DNA from: Nocardia asteroides
Lineage (GTDB): Bacteria > Actinomycetota > Actinomycetes > Mycobacteriales > Mycobacteriaceae
DNA: 64,000 bases
Reading direction: 5' to 3'
Assembly (NCBI RefSeq): GCF_021183625.1
Contig: NZ_CP089214.1
Location: forward strand, 5,952,001 to 6,016,000
Below, piece by piece: positions 1 to 11,379 of the stretch; within the stretch, counting starts at the first letter, position 1, and each line of letters starts with the position of its first letter. The notes under the pieces were generated by a model. That model did no database searches. It had not been told where the DNA came from and saw only the letters and a program-made list of their open reading frames with translations. The position numbers and the translations under genes are program-made.

Positions 1-62
1 CGAAGGCCGAGGAGATCAGGGACCGGGTGGCCTTCTGGCGCGGCGTCGAGATCACCGGATGA
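1..62 (+). CDS. 3' end of an unidentified gene (partial)
   Basis: Reading from base 3 gives 19 sense codons ending ...FWRGVEITG and a TGA at 60-62. The TGA overlaps the ATG of the next gene as ATGA, so the two are probably translationally coupled. Too little of the protein is visible to name it. Confidence 0.55.
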   Translation, partial: KAEEIRDRVAFWRGVEITG

Positions 63-859
63 CGCTCGCGGTGCGCGCGGCGCGGCACCCGGCGAACGCG
101 GTGATGCACGCGCTCACCTACCACCCGACCAGGGAGATCGCCTGGACCCCCGACCTGCTCGGGCTCGACTTCACCGAGCTCGCGCCGCGCACCGCGGACG
201 GGGAGACGCTGCACGCCTGGTGGCTGCCTGCCCGCGAGCCGATCGGGCACATCCTCTTCGCGCACGGCAACGCCGGCAACATCGGTGATCGGCTGCCGAT
301 CTTCGCGCTGCTCACCGCGGCCGGGTTCGACGTGCTCTCCTTCGACTACCGCGGGTACGGCCGCAGTACCGGGCGGCCCAGTGAGCGCGGCACCTACCTG
401 GACGCCCGCGCCGCCCGCGCGGCGCTGCTCGCCCGCCCGGGGGTCGATCCGGAGCGCGTCGTCTACCTGGGGAAATCGCTCGGCGGGGCGGTGGTCACCG
501 AGCTCGCGGCGGCGCACCCGCCCGCCGGTGCGGTGCTCATGTCCACCTTCACCGGGCTGCGCGCCGCGGCCCGCTCGGTCTTCCCGGTGATCCCGGCCCC
601 GCTGGTGCCGGACGCCTACCCGACCCTGCGCCGCATCGGCGACCTGCGCATCCCGCTGCTGCTCATGCACGGCGACCGGGACGAACTGCTCCCCGTCGAG
701 CACTCCCGCAGGCTCTACACCGCCGCCCCCGACCCCAAGCGCCTGGAGATCTTCCCCGGCTGCGGCCACAACGACCTCATCATGGGCGCCGGCCGCCGCT
801 GGGCCGGGCTGATCGCCGAGTGGGCGCGCGCGGAGTGCGGGCTCGGCCGGACTCCGTAG
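59..859 (+). CDS. Alpha/beta hydrolase (BEM46/YtxM-like serine hydrolase)
   Basis: A 266-residue protein with a full alpha/beta hydrolase signature. There is an oxyanion-hole HGN at 69-71 and a nucleophile elbow G-K-S-L-G-G with Ser140. The acid is probably Asp208 in HGDRDEL, and His237 in GCGHNDL completes the triad. No signal peptide is visible, so it is probably cytoplasmic or membrane-associated. The substrate is unknown; family members are esterases or lipases of uncertain role. The ATG overlaps the TGA of the upstream partial gene (ATGA), which suggests an operon starting outside the window. Confidence 0.85.
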   Translation: MTLAVRAARHPANAVMHALTYHPTREIAWTPDLLGLDFTELAPRTADGETLHAWWLPAREPIGHILFAHGNAGNIGDRLPIFALLTAAGFDVLSFDYRGYGRSTGRPSERGTYLDARAARAALLARPGVDPERVVYLGKSLGGAVVTELAAAHPPAGAVLMSTFTGLRAAARSVFPVIPAPLVPDAYPTLRRIGDLRIPLLLMHGDRDELLPVEHSRRLYTAAPDPKRLEIFPGCGHNDLIMGAGRRWAGLIAEWARAECGLGRTP

Positions 860-868
860 CCTGGTGGC

Positions 869-1375
869 ATGACCGACTCAGCCGGAATCGGTGCGCTGCT
901 CGCCGCGCTCCCGGACGACGAACTGCTCGCCGTACTCCGTGCCGCCACCGCGCAGCGGCCGACCTTCGCACGGGTGCACGCCGCGCTCGCCGAGCAGGCC
1001 ACCTCCGGCGCGCCGCTCGACGCGGTTGTGATTCCGGACACCCCGCGGCCGGGTACCGGTACCGCCCCGCAGCGGGCGCCCGGATCGCAGCAGGTCGGCG
1101 ACGGGTTTGCGGTACCGCCGGTACCGGTACCGCCGCCGGGTATGTCCGCTGCGCCGCCGACCGGCGGCTATACCGCCTCCGGCGTGCCGACATTCGACTC
1201 CGTTCGCGATAAGGTCGAGCAGCGCTTCGGCACCGCCCAGGGCCGGGAGGAGCTCGAACGCGAGACCACTGCCGGGCGCGGCGTCGAAGAACAGTGGCAG
1301 GCGCGCGAGGATGCGGCCCGCGACCGCCTCGACAAGATCCGGAAGTCGATGCGCGACGAATCCACCGGGCCGTGA
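869..1375 (+). CDS. Hypothetical protein with Pro/Gly-rich linker
   Basis: A 168-residue protein with no recognised domain. Residues 1-50 look helical (ALLAALPDDELLAVLRAA). Residues 55-105 are a low-complexity Pro/Gly linker encoded by several copies of the palindromic word GGTACC between about 1050 and 1135. Residues 110-168 are charged and helical, with coiled-coil potential (QGREELERE, RDRLDKIRK). It starts 9 bp after the hydrolase stop without a strong ribosome binding site, so it may be co-transcribed. Codon usage is typical of this genome. Confidence 0.55.
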   Translation: MTDSAGIGALLAALPDDELLAVLRAATAQRPTFARVHAALAEQATSGAPLDAVVIPDTPRPGTGTAPQRAPGSQQVGDGFAVPPVPVPPPGMSAAPPTGGYTASGVPTFDSVRDKVEQRFGTAQGREELERETTAGRGVEEQWQAREDAARDRLDKIRKSMRDESTGP

Positions 1376-1409
1376 CACCCGCCGGCTCGGCGACACGAGA
1401 GTGGAGAAC

Positions 1410-2435
1410 ATGCCCGAGCCGCGCGAGATCGCCGAACGACTCCTCGACGCCCAGGTCGACTTCCTGCTCGCGGAGGTGACCGGCGACCGCTTCGCCGAGG
1501 TCGTCGCCCGCGACGTCGGGGCCGTGCTCGGCGTCGCCGAGACCATCCTGGTCCGCGATGTCGTCGCCCCGGAGCAGGCCAAGCAGACCGTGGCGACCGT
1601 GGTCGAGCTGATCGGCGGCAGCCCCGTCTTCGCCGACATGTCCGGCGTCTTCGCCGACTCGATCTACACCCACATCGCGGAGAACGACGAGTACACGCTC
1701 GGCGAGGTGGTCGAGCGGCAGCCGGTCGAGGCGCTGCTGGCGAAGATCCTCGGCATGCACCAGGCGCAGGAGCGGATCCTGAGCAGGCTCACCGAGAGCC
1801 CGCTGGTCGCCACCGTCGCCTCGAAATTCGTGGACAAGCTGATCGACGACTTCATGCAGGCCAACCGGCAGCGCGCGGAGAAGATCCCCGGCGTCGGCTC
1901 GCTGGTCTCGCTGGGGCAGTCGGCCGCCAACCGGGCGCGGAAGGCCGCCGCCGACAACGCCTTCCTCAGCGACATGGCGGACAGGGGCGCGCGCTTCGCC
2001 CTCGAGCGCACCAACAACGCCATCCGCGAGGTGCTGCGCGACGCCCCGGTGCACAGCGCCGCCATGGAGTTCTGGGATCTGCACGCCGGGGAGCCGGTCA
2101 ACGGGCTGCGCGAGTACCTGACCAAGCAGGATCTGCGCGACCTGGTGCTGCTCAGCTACGAGATCGCGGTGACCACCAGGGAGAAGCCGTACTTCGGGCT
2201 GCTGCTGGACGAGTGCGTCGACGTCTTCCTCGGCAAGTACGGCGAGTTCACGCTCGCCGCGCTGCTGCCCGAGCTCGGGCTCACCGGCGACGACCTGCGC
2301 ACCGAGATCCTGCGCTACGGCCCCGCGGTGATCGAGCGGGCCAAGGCGGACGGGGTGCTGGCCGGGCTGATCCGCGAGCGGCTGGAGCCCTTCTACCTTT
2401 CCGAGCCGGTGCTCGCCATCCTCGGAGCGGGCTGA
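1410..2435 (+). CDS. Conserved hypothetical protein, mostly helical
   Basis: The ATG at 1410 has GGAG six to seven bases upstream and begins MPEPREIAERLLDAQ. An upstream in-frame extension is open but lies inside the preceding gene in another frame, so it was not used. The product is 341 residues and rich in amphipathic helices, with a short glycine stretch (PGVGSLVSLGQ) near residue 165. There is no signal peptide, no clear membrane segment and no enzyme motif that I recognise. It follows the preceding hypothetical by 34 bp and is probably in the same unit. Confidence 0.65.
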   Translation: MPEPREIAERLLDAQVDFLLAEVTGDRFAEVVARDVGAVLGVAETILVRDVVAPEQAKQTVATVVELIGGSPVFADMSGVFADSIYTHIAENDEYTLGEVVERQPVEALLAKILGMHQAQERILSRLTESPLVATVASKFVDKLIDDFMQANRQRAEKIPGVGSLVSLGQSAANRARKAAADNAFLSDMADRGARFALERTNNAIREVLRDAPVHSAAMEFWDLHAGEPVNGLREYLTKQDLRDLVLLSYEIAVTTREKPYFGLLLDECVDVFLGKYGEFTLAALLPELGLTGDDLRTEILRYGPAVIERAKADGVLAGLIRERLEPFYLSEPVLAILGAG

Positions 2436-2519
2436 CCAGGCGAAAAACCGCCCGGTCTCCCGCCTTTCGGCGCGCCGAACCGCTGGGCGTGTCGCCGGGA
2501 CTTACGCGCCGCTGCCGCC

Positions 2520-3662
2520 GTGGATCGGGCTACGGTGGCCGACGTGCTCACCGTCCTCGCCGTCGAGAACTACCGGTCCCTGCGTCACCTCATCGTGCCG
2601 CTGACCCCGCTCACCGCGGTCACCGGGGCGAACGGCAGCGGCAAATCGAGCCTGTACCGGGTGCTCCGGCTGCTCGCCGAGTTCGCCAGCAACGGCGCGG
2701 TTGCGGCGCTGGCCAGGGAGGGCGGGCTGGACTCCACGCTCTGGGCCGGGCCGGGGCGCCCCGCGGACGGCACCCCGGTGGCGCTGCGCGTCGGCTTCGC
2801 CGCGGACGACTTCGGCTACGCCGCCGACCTCGGCATCCCGGCGCCCGCCGACTCCCTGTTCGACCGCGACCCGGAGATCAAGGCGGAGGCGGTGTGGTCC
2901 GGGCCGATGCTGCGCCCGGCAACGGTGCTCACCGAGCGGGCGGGCCCGGTGGTCCGGGTGCGCACGGGCAGGCGCTGGAACACCGTGCCGCACACACTGC
3001 GCTCCTTCGACAGCATGCTCGGCGAGCTCTCCGACCCGAGCCGCGCCCCCGACCTGCTCAGCGTGCGCGACCGGGTGCGCGGCTGGCGCTTCTACGACCG
3101 GCTGCGCACCGACGCGGGCGCCCCCGCGCGGGCCCCGCAGATCGGCACCCGCACGGTCCGGCTCGGCCACGACGGCGCCGACCTGGCCGCCGCGCTGCAG
3201 ACCATCAGGGAGATCGGCGACGCGGTCGAGCTGGACGCCGCCGTCGACAAGGCCTTCCCCGGCAGCCGGGTCGAGGTGGCCGCGCACGCGGGCCGGTTCA
3301 CCGTGCGGCTGCACCAGCCCGGGCTGCGCCGCCCGCTGGAGGCCGCCGAACTCTCCGACGGCACCCTGCGCTACCTGCTGGTGGTGGCCGCGCTGCTCAC
3401 CCCGCGGCCACCGGAGCTGCTGGTGCTGGACGAGCCGGAGACCAGCCTGCACCCCGAGCTCATGAGCGCGCTCGCCGATCTCATCGTCACCGCGTCGGCG
3501 CACACCCAGGTGATCGTGGTGACGCACGCCCCGGCGCTGCTCACCGCCTTCGCGCGGGAGGAGCGGGCCTCGGTGCTGGAGCTGCGCAAGGACGACGGCC
3601 GCACCTACCTGGCAGGCCAGGGTTTGCTCGATGAGCCACCGTGGGCCTGGCCCATGCGCTGA
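2520..3662 (+). CDS. Predicted AAA/ABC-type ATPase (COG4637-like)
   Basis: A protein of about 380 residues. The start is GTG at 2520, but GTG at 2544, giving VLTVLAVENYRSL, fits the family N-terminus equally well. Walker A is GANGSGKS at 37-44. The signature-like segment L-S-D-G-T-L-R is followed by Walker B LLVLDEPETSLHPE near residue 300. This is the RecF/OLD-like fold without a TOPRIM nuclease domain. Biological role is unknown; such stand-alone ATPases are common in actinomycetes. The gene is monocistronic here, with 84 bp before and 82 bp after. Confidence 0.75.
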   Translation: MDRATVADVLTVLAVENYRSLRHLIVPLTPLTAVTGANGSGKSSLYRVLRLLAEFASNGAVAALAREGGLDSTLWAGPGRPADGTPVALRVGFAADDFGYAADLGIPAPADSLFDRDPEIKAEAVWSGPMLRPATVLTERAGPVVRVRTGRRWNTVPHTLRSFDSMLGELSDPSRAPDLLSVRDRVRGWRFYDRLRTDAGAPARAPQIGTRTVRLGHDGADLAAALQTIREIGDAVELDAAVDKAFPGSRVEVAAHAGRFTVRLHQPGLRRPLEAAELSDGTLRYLLVVAALLTPRPPELLVLDEPETSLHPELMSALADLIVTASAHTQVIVVTHAPALLTAFAREERASVLELRKDDGRTYLAGQGLLDEPPWAWPMR

Positions 3663-3744
3663 TCGGCGTGACCAGCGTGTGAATTCCCCCCGATGTGCGC
3701 CGCGTCGCATATCGGGGCGGCCGCCGCCGCAATAGTCTCGGCGT

Positions 3745-6504
<2,760 letters not shown>

Positions 6505-6637
6505 GGCCGAGTCCGGGGCGCGGGGGGCTGCGGCGGCGGTCATCCGAGCCGCCCGCCCCCGAGCAGCGGAGGCAGCTGTCGGTAGGCCACCACGACTGCA
6601 GCCCGATGGGTGGGGCAGGCCAGCCGGCGATCCGCTG

Positions 6638-8002
6638 TCAGTGCCCGAGGGGCCGGAGTCCGATCATTGTCCGGGCGCCGGCGTAGGTGTAGTGGTCCTT
6701 GCCGTGTGCGGCGAGCTGGCCGTAGCCGGTGAGGGCCTCGGTGTCGGTGTGCACGGCGCCGAATGGGATGTCCCAGGAAGTGGCGCCGGTTCGGGGGTCG
6801 ATCGCCCAGAGTCCGGTGTAGTCGGAGAGGACTACGGTGTGGCCGTCCCAGCCGAGCAGGGTGCCGAGGCGGGTGGTGTCGGTCCGCCACAGCCGGTGTC
6901 CGGTGCGGAGGTCGAGACCGGTGGTGGTGTGCGCGTCGGTGTCTTGCAGAAGGGCGACGTCGCCGAAGACGGCCGTTGCGGTGCCGGTCGTGGTGTTGCT
7001 TCCCCGTGGTACGAAAATCAGGTCGGAGCTGCTCCAGAGGAGGGTGCCGGTGCGGCGGTCATAGCCGCTGTCGCCGAGCAGGACGGGGACGGTGTCGTCG
7101 GCGGGGAGGTCGAACGAAAGGTACTGGGTAACCGTGCTGTCGGAGGTGGCAATGGTGCGACCGGTGCGGTCGAGGAGGTCGCTGCCGGTGTTGTCGTCGC
7201 CGCATCCGGTGCGCACGAGCACCGCGCCGCCGCTTGCGCGGGTGTCGGAGCAGCCGTCGCGGGTGGTGGTCCAGGTCGGCTTGCCGGCGGCGAGGTCGAA
7301 CCCGGCGATGTCGGCGCCGAGGGTGAAGACGCCCTGGCCGTGGGACACGTCCACGCTGTCGAAGGGCAGGCTGTCCCAGGTCGTACCCATGTCGAAGGCT
7401 CGTGACCAGTACGCGGCCGGGTCGGTGAGGGTGCCGGCGTGGACGCGCACGTCGTCGGACTCGACGTCGCCCTCGGCGACGTACACGCGATCGTCGAGTG
7501 TCGCGAGGGCGAAGGGAAACCACTTCGTCGGTGTCCGGGTGACATCTCCGGTGGTGAGGTCGTAGCCGACGAGCGCTCGGTCGGAGCTGAAACAGACGAC
7601 CCGGCCATCGACAGGGACAGCCCCGCAACCGGCCAGGTCCGCGGCGGGGGCCTGCCAGCGTTTCGCGCCGGTGCCGGCATCGATGCCGACCAACACCGGG
7701 TCTCGCAGGTTGTCGTCGTCCGGCACACCGAGCACCGTCACCAGGGTGTCACCGCCGTCGATGAATCCCGCTCCGTCGCTGCGGTATTCGGTGCCGTCCC
7801 GCGGATCGCGGAACTCCGCGCCTGCTCGTCCGAGCCCGGCGGCGGTTGTCGACCAGGCGAGCCCGGGAGCGGAGTCCGCGGTGCCGGTGATCTTGCGCGT
7901 GGCGTCCTCGGGCTGCACATGGACCACTACCGCACCGGCAGTCGTGACTACGGCCGCCGTGGCGGCGAGCACGAGGTCGCGCAGCCCGGGAGTCGTTCTC
8001 AT
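6638..8002 (-). CDS. Membrane-anchored PQQ/WD40-like beta-propeller protein
   Basis: The start is ATG at 8002, preceded by GGAGG at a 7-base spacing; a longer in-frame extension was rejected. The 454-residue product has one N-terminal hydrophobic segment (about 9-29) acting as signal or anchor. After it come repeated blades of the form D-x-x-T-G-x-x-x-W (AGTGAKRWQ, AAGKPTWTT, LRTGHRLWR, PRTGATSWD), typical of PQQ-like propellers. No enzyme active site is evident, so it may bind ligands or proteins outside the cell. Its ATG overlaps the stop of the upstream gene (ATGA), indicating coupled synthesis of the pair. Confidence 0.75.
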   Translation of the reverse strand: MRTTPGLRDLVLAATAAVVTTAGAVVVHVQPEDATRKITGTADSAPGLAWSTTAAGLGRAGAEFRDPRDGTEYRSDGAGFIDGGDTLVTVLGVPDDDNLRDPVLVGIDAGTGAKRWQAPAADLAGCGAVPVDGRVVCFSSDRALVGYDLTTGDVTRTPTKWFPFALATLDDRVYVAEGDVESDDVRVHAGTLTDPAAYWSRAFDMGTTWDSLPFDSVDVSHGQGVFTLGADIAGFDLAAGKPTWTTTRDGCSDTRASGGAVLVRTGCGDDNTGSDLLDRTGRTIATSDSTVTQYLSFDLPADDTVPVLLGDSGYDRRTGTLLWSSSDLIFVPRGSNTTTGTATAVFGDVALLQDTDAHTTTGLDLRTGHRLWRTDTTRLGTLLGWDGHTVVLSDYTGLWAIDPRTGATSWDIPFGAVHTDTEALTGYGQLAAHGKDHYTYAGARTMIGLRPLGH

Positions 8003-9339
8003 CGCGACACCTCCAGTCCCGGATTCACGGCGATCGCCTCGAGCAGCTCGAACGGCAACGGCTCGGCGGGACCATCGCCGGAGCTGACCTCGATCCGGGT
8101 CCCGGACGGGCGGGTGACGGTGACAGTGCGGGTCGTTTGCGTGGAGGGTGACGGCTCCTCCATCACTGTGCTTCGCGATTCGCGCGTCTCGACCACCGTT
8201 CCGTCCGGCAGCCGACGTGACGTCGCGCCGTCCTTCGACGAGCGCTCCGGTGGAAGAGGCTGTCCGATGCTGATCGCCACGCTCAACCGGGATTGCCGGC
8301 CAGGTGTGGTTACCCGGACCACCTGGCACACCCCGCCCCTGCTTGCCGGTAGCAGCGCCCCGAGCGGCTGGTCGAGGGTCGAGCCGTCGAGTGGAATCCG
8401 CGCCAGGACCGCGTCCCATCGACGAGCCTGGGCCTGATCGATCACGGGCGAGGACTCCGCCCAGTTGTCGCAGGACTCGGGCGGGTTCGGCGTTCCGGGC
8501 GGAACCGGCGTGGTGATGCGGAGTCCGGGGACGGTGACGAGCGCGACGAGTTCGTCGACGGTCAGCGGGACGGTTCCGGTATAGCCGCTGCCGTCACTGG
8601 CTTCGTCGGTGGCGGAGGCGTTGGCAACGGTTCCGTCGGGCAGGTGAGCGGTGGCCGAGCGCCGGAGGGTGCGAACACCGTTGGTCTCGTACCAGGTGTC
8701 GTGGGTATCGACGGTCGTGCCGTCGGGAAGGCGGCGTCTCTCGTCGAGATCGCCGGCGACGCACGGCGGGATCGGCTCGGTGGACTCGCGAACGTCCACC
8801 GACAGCCAGCCCGATCGGTCGCCGCGCAGCAGCGTGGCGCGTGCGTCGGTCGCACCTCCGAAACCCCTGTCCGCCGCGGGGTCGCCGAGGATCGGCTGGA
8901 ATACCAGTGACCGATCCGCCGATGCGAAGGCGATCTCGGCACCGGCGGGCAGCGCCGCCTGCAGCGCCTGCGTCATCGCGACGGCCTTGGGCCCGGAGAA
9001 CCACGGATAGGCCGGGTTGTCGTATTCGGGTGTTTCGACGGTGACCATCGAAAAACCCTGCCCCTGCTGTGGTGGCTCCACCACATCACAACCCGGAATC
9101 TGCACCGGAAATGTCACCGGCGGGGTGACATACGAATACTCGGCCGGTTCCGGCGGCTCCGAAGTGGTGGTGGGGGTGAGCGGTGCGGTCGTCAACTCCG
9201 GCTCCGGCTCGTGCAGCAGACCGGCGATCAGGTAGCCGGTCGCGACGATCGCTACGCACGTCAAACCCACCGTCCAGTGGTGAACGGCGGGGGAGGGTGC
9301 GGTTGCGTCCTTGCTGCCACCGTTTCCCGTGTCCTGCAT
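7999..9339 (-). CDS. Single-pass membrane protein, hypothetical
   Basis: The start is ATG at 9339 with GGGAGG four to five bases upstream. The 446-residue product has a cytoplasmic N-terminus of about 20 residues, one membrane helix (about 23-43, TVGLTCVAIVATGYLIAGLL), a Pro/Thr-rich spacer and a large extracytoplasmic part. The outer part holds repeated segments with R-R-L-P-D-G-T and T-V-x-T motifs that look like an internal duplication (near residues 210-225 and 390-405). I do not recognise the family. It is the first gene of a two-gene operon with the beta-propeller protein. Confidence 0.65.
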   Translation of the reverse strand: MQDTGNGGSKDATAPSPAVHHWTVGLTCVAIVATGYLIAGLLHEPEPELTTAPLTPTTTSEPPEPAEYSYVTPPVTFPVQIPGCDVVEPPQQGQGFSMVTVETPEYDNPAYPWFSGPKAVAMTQALQAALPAGAEIAFASADRSLVFQPILGDPAADRGFGGATDARATLLRGDRSGWLSVDVRESTEPIPPCVAGDLDERRRLPDGTTVDTHDTWYETNGVRTLRRSATAHLPDGTVANASATDEASDGSGYTGTVPLTVDELVALVTVPGLRITTPVPPGTPNPPESCDNWAESSPVIDQAQARRWDAVLARIPLDGSTLDQPLGALLPASRGGVCQVVRVTTPGRQSRLSVAISIGQPLPPERSSKDGATSRRLPDGTVVETRESRSTVMEEPSPSTQTTRTVTVTRPSGTRIEVSSGDGPAEPLPFELLEAIAVNPGLEVSR

Positions 9340-9525
9340 CGTGCCTCCCGGTATCCGGTCCTCGGTGGAGACCTGGACGGACGAATTATCGGCAGCATGG
9401 GACGGTGCAAGAGCTCCTCCACATGGATGCGATGAGCGGTGACGGTAACAAGGGCCCGTCGTTGCGGTCATGCCCCCAGTTCCGGGCCGCGGATTCGCAC
9501 CGAGGCTGTCGCGTCGCCACGCTGC

Positions 9526-10089
9526 TCACCCGGTGCGGCTGATCGCGGCGGTGACCAGGGTGTGCAGCGTCGTTCGCACCGTCGCGGTGTCGAAGCCGCC
9601 GATCAGGGCGTGGTGCAGGGCGAAGCCGTCGAGGTAGTCGATCAGCGGGCGGACGGCGGACTCCGGGATCGCGGGATCGTCGGTGGCGGCGCGCAGGTGT
9701 CCGGTGAGCCAGGCGGTGAGCCGGAGGTGCCCGGCGCGCAGGGCTTCCCGCACTTCGGGGAGTTCGCGAGCCTCGAGCATGAGGGCGTAGCGGGCCAGGG
9801 TGGCCGGTTCGTCCGCGGTGACGGCGTGCCGGAGCACGGCGCAGAGCACCTCGACCAGTTCGGCGGTGTCGCGCGGGGCGGGGGCGCGCTCCCAGGCCGC
9901 GTGGTCACGTTCCTCGAGGAGCGCGGTGATGCCGATGAGCAGCGCCGCGCGGGTGCGGAAGTAGTTCGAGGCAGAGCCCGCGGGCAGCCCGGCCGCCTCG
10001 TCGACGGCGCGGTGGGTGAGCGCGCGCGGGCCGCGTTCGCCGAGCAGGCGCAGGGCGGCGTCGAGCACGAGGGTTCGTTTGCCGGTCAC
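9526..10089 (-). CDS. TetR-family transcriptional repressor
   Basis: The start is GTG at 10089 and the product has 187 residues. The N-terminal helix-turn-helix spans about 8-50 (ALTHRAVDEAAGLPAGSASNYFRTRAALL). The rest is an all-helical ligand-binding domain. It is divergent from the flavin monooxygenase. The 85-bp gap between them holds three palindromes, so it most likely represses both itself and that gene. The ligand is unknown, plausibly the monooxygenase substrate. Confidence 0.88.
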   Translation of the reverse strand: MTGKRTLVLDAALRLLGERGPRALTHRAVDEAAGLPAGSASNYFRTRAALLIGITALLEERDHAAWERAPAPRDTAELVEVLCAVLRHAVTADEPATLARYALMLEARELPEVREALRAGHLRLTAWLTGHLRAATDDPAIPESAVRPLIDYLDGFALHHALIGGFDTATVRTTLHTLVTAAISRTG

Positions 10090-10097
10090 GCCGAAAT

Positions 10098-10153
10098 ACT
10101 ACAGGGGTAGTGCTTGCCACTACTGATGTAGTAGATTCCACTACATCGGTAGT
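10098..10153. promoter_or_regulatory. Three TetR operator palindromes, 21-bp period
   Basis: Three copies of ACTAC-N4-GTAGT lie at 10098-10111, 10119-10132 and 10140-10153. Their starts are exactly 21 bp apart, so they lie on the same DNA face. The second and third copies with their flanks also form a larger, nearly perfect inverted repeat. The array fills the space between the divergent TetR and monooxygenase genes. Confidence 0.75.
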
Positions 10154-10174
10154 GACGGAGAAGGAGTGAGTCGG

Positions 10175-11296
10175 ATGGACGAGGTGCTGATCGCCGGCGG
10201 CGGAATCGGTGGGCTGGCGACCGCGCTGGCCGTGCTGCGGGCCGGGAAATGGCCGGTGGTGCTGGAGCGGGCGGCGGAGCAGGCCGTGGTGGGGTCGGGG
10301 CTTTCGCTGTGGCCCAATGCGATCCGGGCACTCGATGCGCTGGGAGTCGGGGCGCAGGTGCGGGCGCGCGCTGTCCCCGATGCGTCGGGCGGGATCAGGG
10401 ACGCCGCCGGGCGGCCGCTGTTGCGGGTGGACGCCAGGGTGCTGAAGGAGCGGTTCGGGGAGCCGATCGTGGTGCACCGGGCAGAGCTCATGGCGATTCT
10501 GCGGGAGGCGCTGCCCGCCGGGGTGCTGCGGACGGGAGTCGGGGTGGCGGCGGCGGACGAGTCCGGGCGCGTGGTCACGACGGCGGGGGAGCGCAGCGCG
10601 GAACTGGTGGTCGGAGCGGACGGGATTCGGAGCGTGGTGCGGCGCGCGGTGGCCGGAGAGGTCGAGCCGCGCTACGCGGGCTACACCGCGTGGCGCGCGG
10701 TGGTGACGCCGTCGGTGCCGGTCACCGAGTTCGGTGAGAGCTGGGGTCGCGGGCAGCGGTTCGGCTTCGCCGCGCTGGCGGGCGGCCGGGTCTACTGCTT
10801 CGCCACCGCGAACGCCCCCGCCGCCGCACCCGACGGCGGTCTCGCCGAGCTCAGGGAGCGCTTCGCCGACTGGCACGACCCCATCCCGGCCCTGCTCGCC
10901 GCCGCCGACCCGGCCGAGCTCCTCCGCCACGACATCTACGACCTCCCCGCCCTCCCACGCTTCACCGCCGGCCGGATCGCCCTGGTCGGCGACGCCGCCC
11001 ACGCCATGACCCCCGACCTCGGCCAGGGCGCCTGCCAGGCGCTGGAGGACGCGGTCACGCTCGGCGCGGTCCTCGCCGGCGACGGCGACCTGCGCCGATA
11101 CGACGCCCTGCGCCGCCCGCGCACGCAACGAATCGGCACCGGGGCGCGGCGCATGGGTCAGGCCGGGCAGCTCTCGGCGCGCCCGCTCGTCGCGCTGCGG
11201 AACGCGGTCATGCGGCGCACCCCCGCGAGCGCGCAGCTCGGCGCGATGGCCGAGCTGCTGGACTGGGCGCCTACGGAGCCGACTCCGATAATGTGA
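10175..11296 (+). CDS. FAD-dependent monooxygenase (PHBH-fold)
   Basis: A 373-residue flavoprotein monooxygenase. The Rossmann dinucleotide motif G-G-G-I-G-G is near residue 9. The conserved G-A-D-G-I-R-S segment is near 145-151 and the second FAD motif LVGDAAHAMTPDLGQG near 270-285. The ATG at 10175 was chosen because AAGGAG lies eight bases upstream; GTG at 10166 is a weaker alternative. It probably hydroxylates an aromatic compound or detoxifies an antibiotic. Expression is likely controlled by the neighbouring TetR through the triple operator. Confidence 0.88.
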   Translation: MDEVLIAGGGIGGLATALAVLRAGKWPVVLERAAEQAVVGSGLSLWPNAIRALDALGVGAQVRARAVPDASGGIRDAAGRPLLRVDARVLKERFGEPIVVHRAELMAILREALPAGVLRTGVGVAAADESGRVVTTAGERSAELVVGADGIRSVVRRAVAGEVEPRYAGYTAWRAVVTPSVPVTEFGESWGRGQRFGFAALAGGRVYCFATANAPAAAPDGGLAELRERFADWHDPIPALLAAADPAELLRHDIYDLPALPRFTAGRIALVGDAAHAMTPDLGQGACQALEDAVTLGAVLAGDGDLRRYDALRRPRTQRIGTGARRMGQAGQLSARPLVALRNAVMRRTPASAQLGAMAELLDWAPTEPTPIM

Positions 11297-11310
11297 TGCC
11301 GGTCACGCGG

Positions 11311-11337
11311 CGTCACGTCCGGTCGAGCTGCCCTGTC
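11311..11337 (+). promoter_or_regulatory. Candidate ECF41-type promoter
   Basis: CGTCACG (11311-11317), a 16-base spacer and TGTC (11334-11337) resemble the reported ECF41 target TGTCACA-N16-CGTC. Five of seven and three of four positions agree, with exact spacing. It lies 43 bp before the ATG of the oxidoreductase whose downstream partner encodes an ECF41 sigma factor. Confidence 0.45.
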
Positions 11338-11379
11338 TCCTGTGTGACCACGACGGAACCACCCGCAGGGAGCCCGGCC

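Noticed and set aside
1050-1135. Clustered GGTACC words as a repeat element
   Set aside because: They encode the Pro/Gly-rich linker of the 168-residue protein and occur only locally, so a low-complexity coding stretch explains them.
780-2084. Long minus-strand frame opposite the hypothetical genes at 869-2435
   Set aside because: Its composition (His/Gly/Arg/Asp rich) and lack of a ribosome binding site mark it as an antisense artefact.
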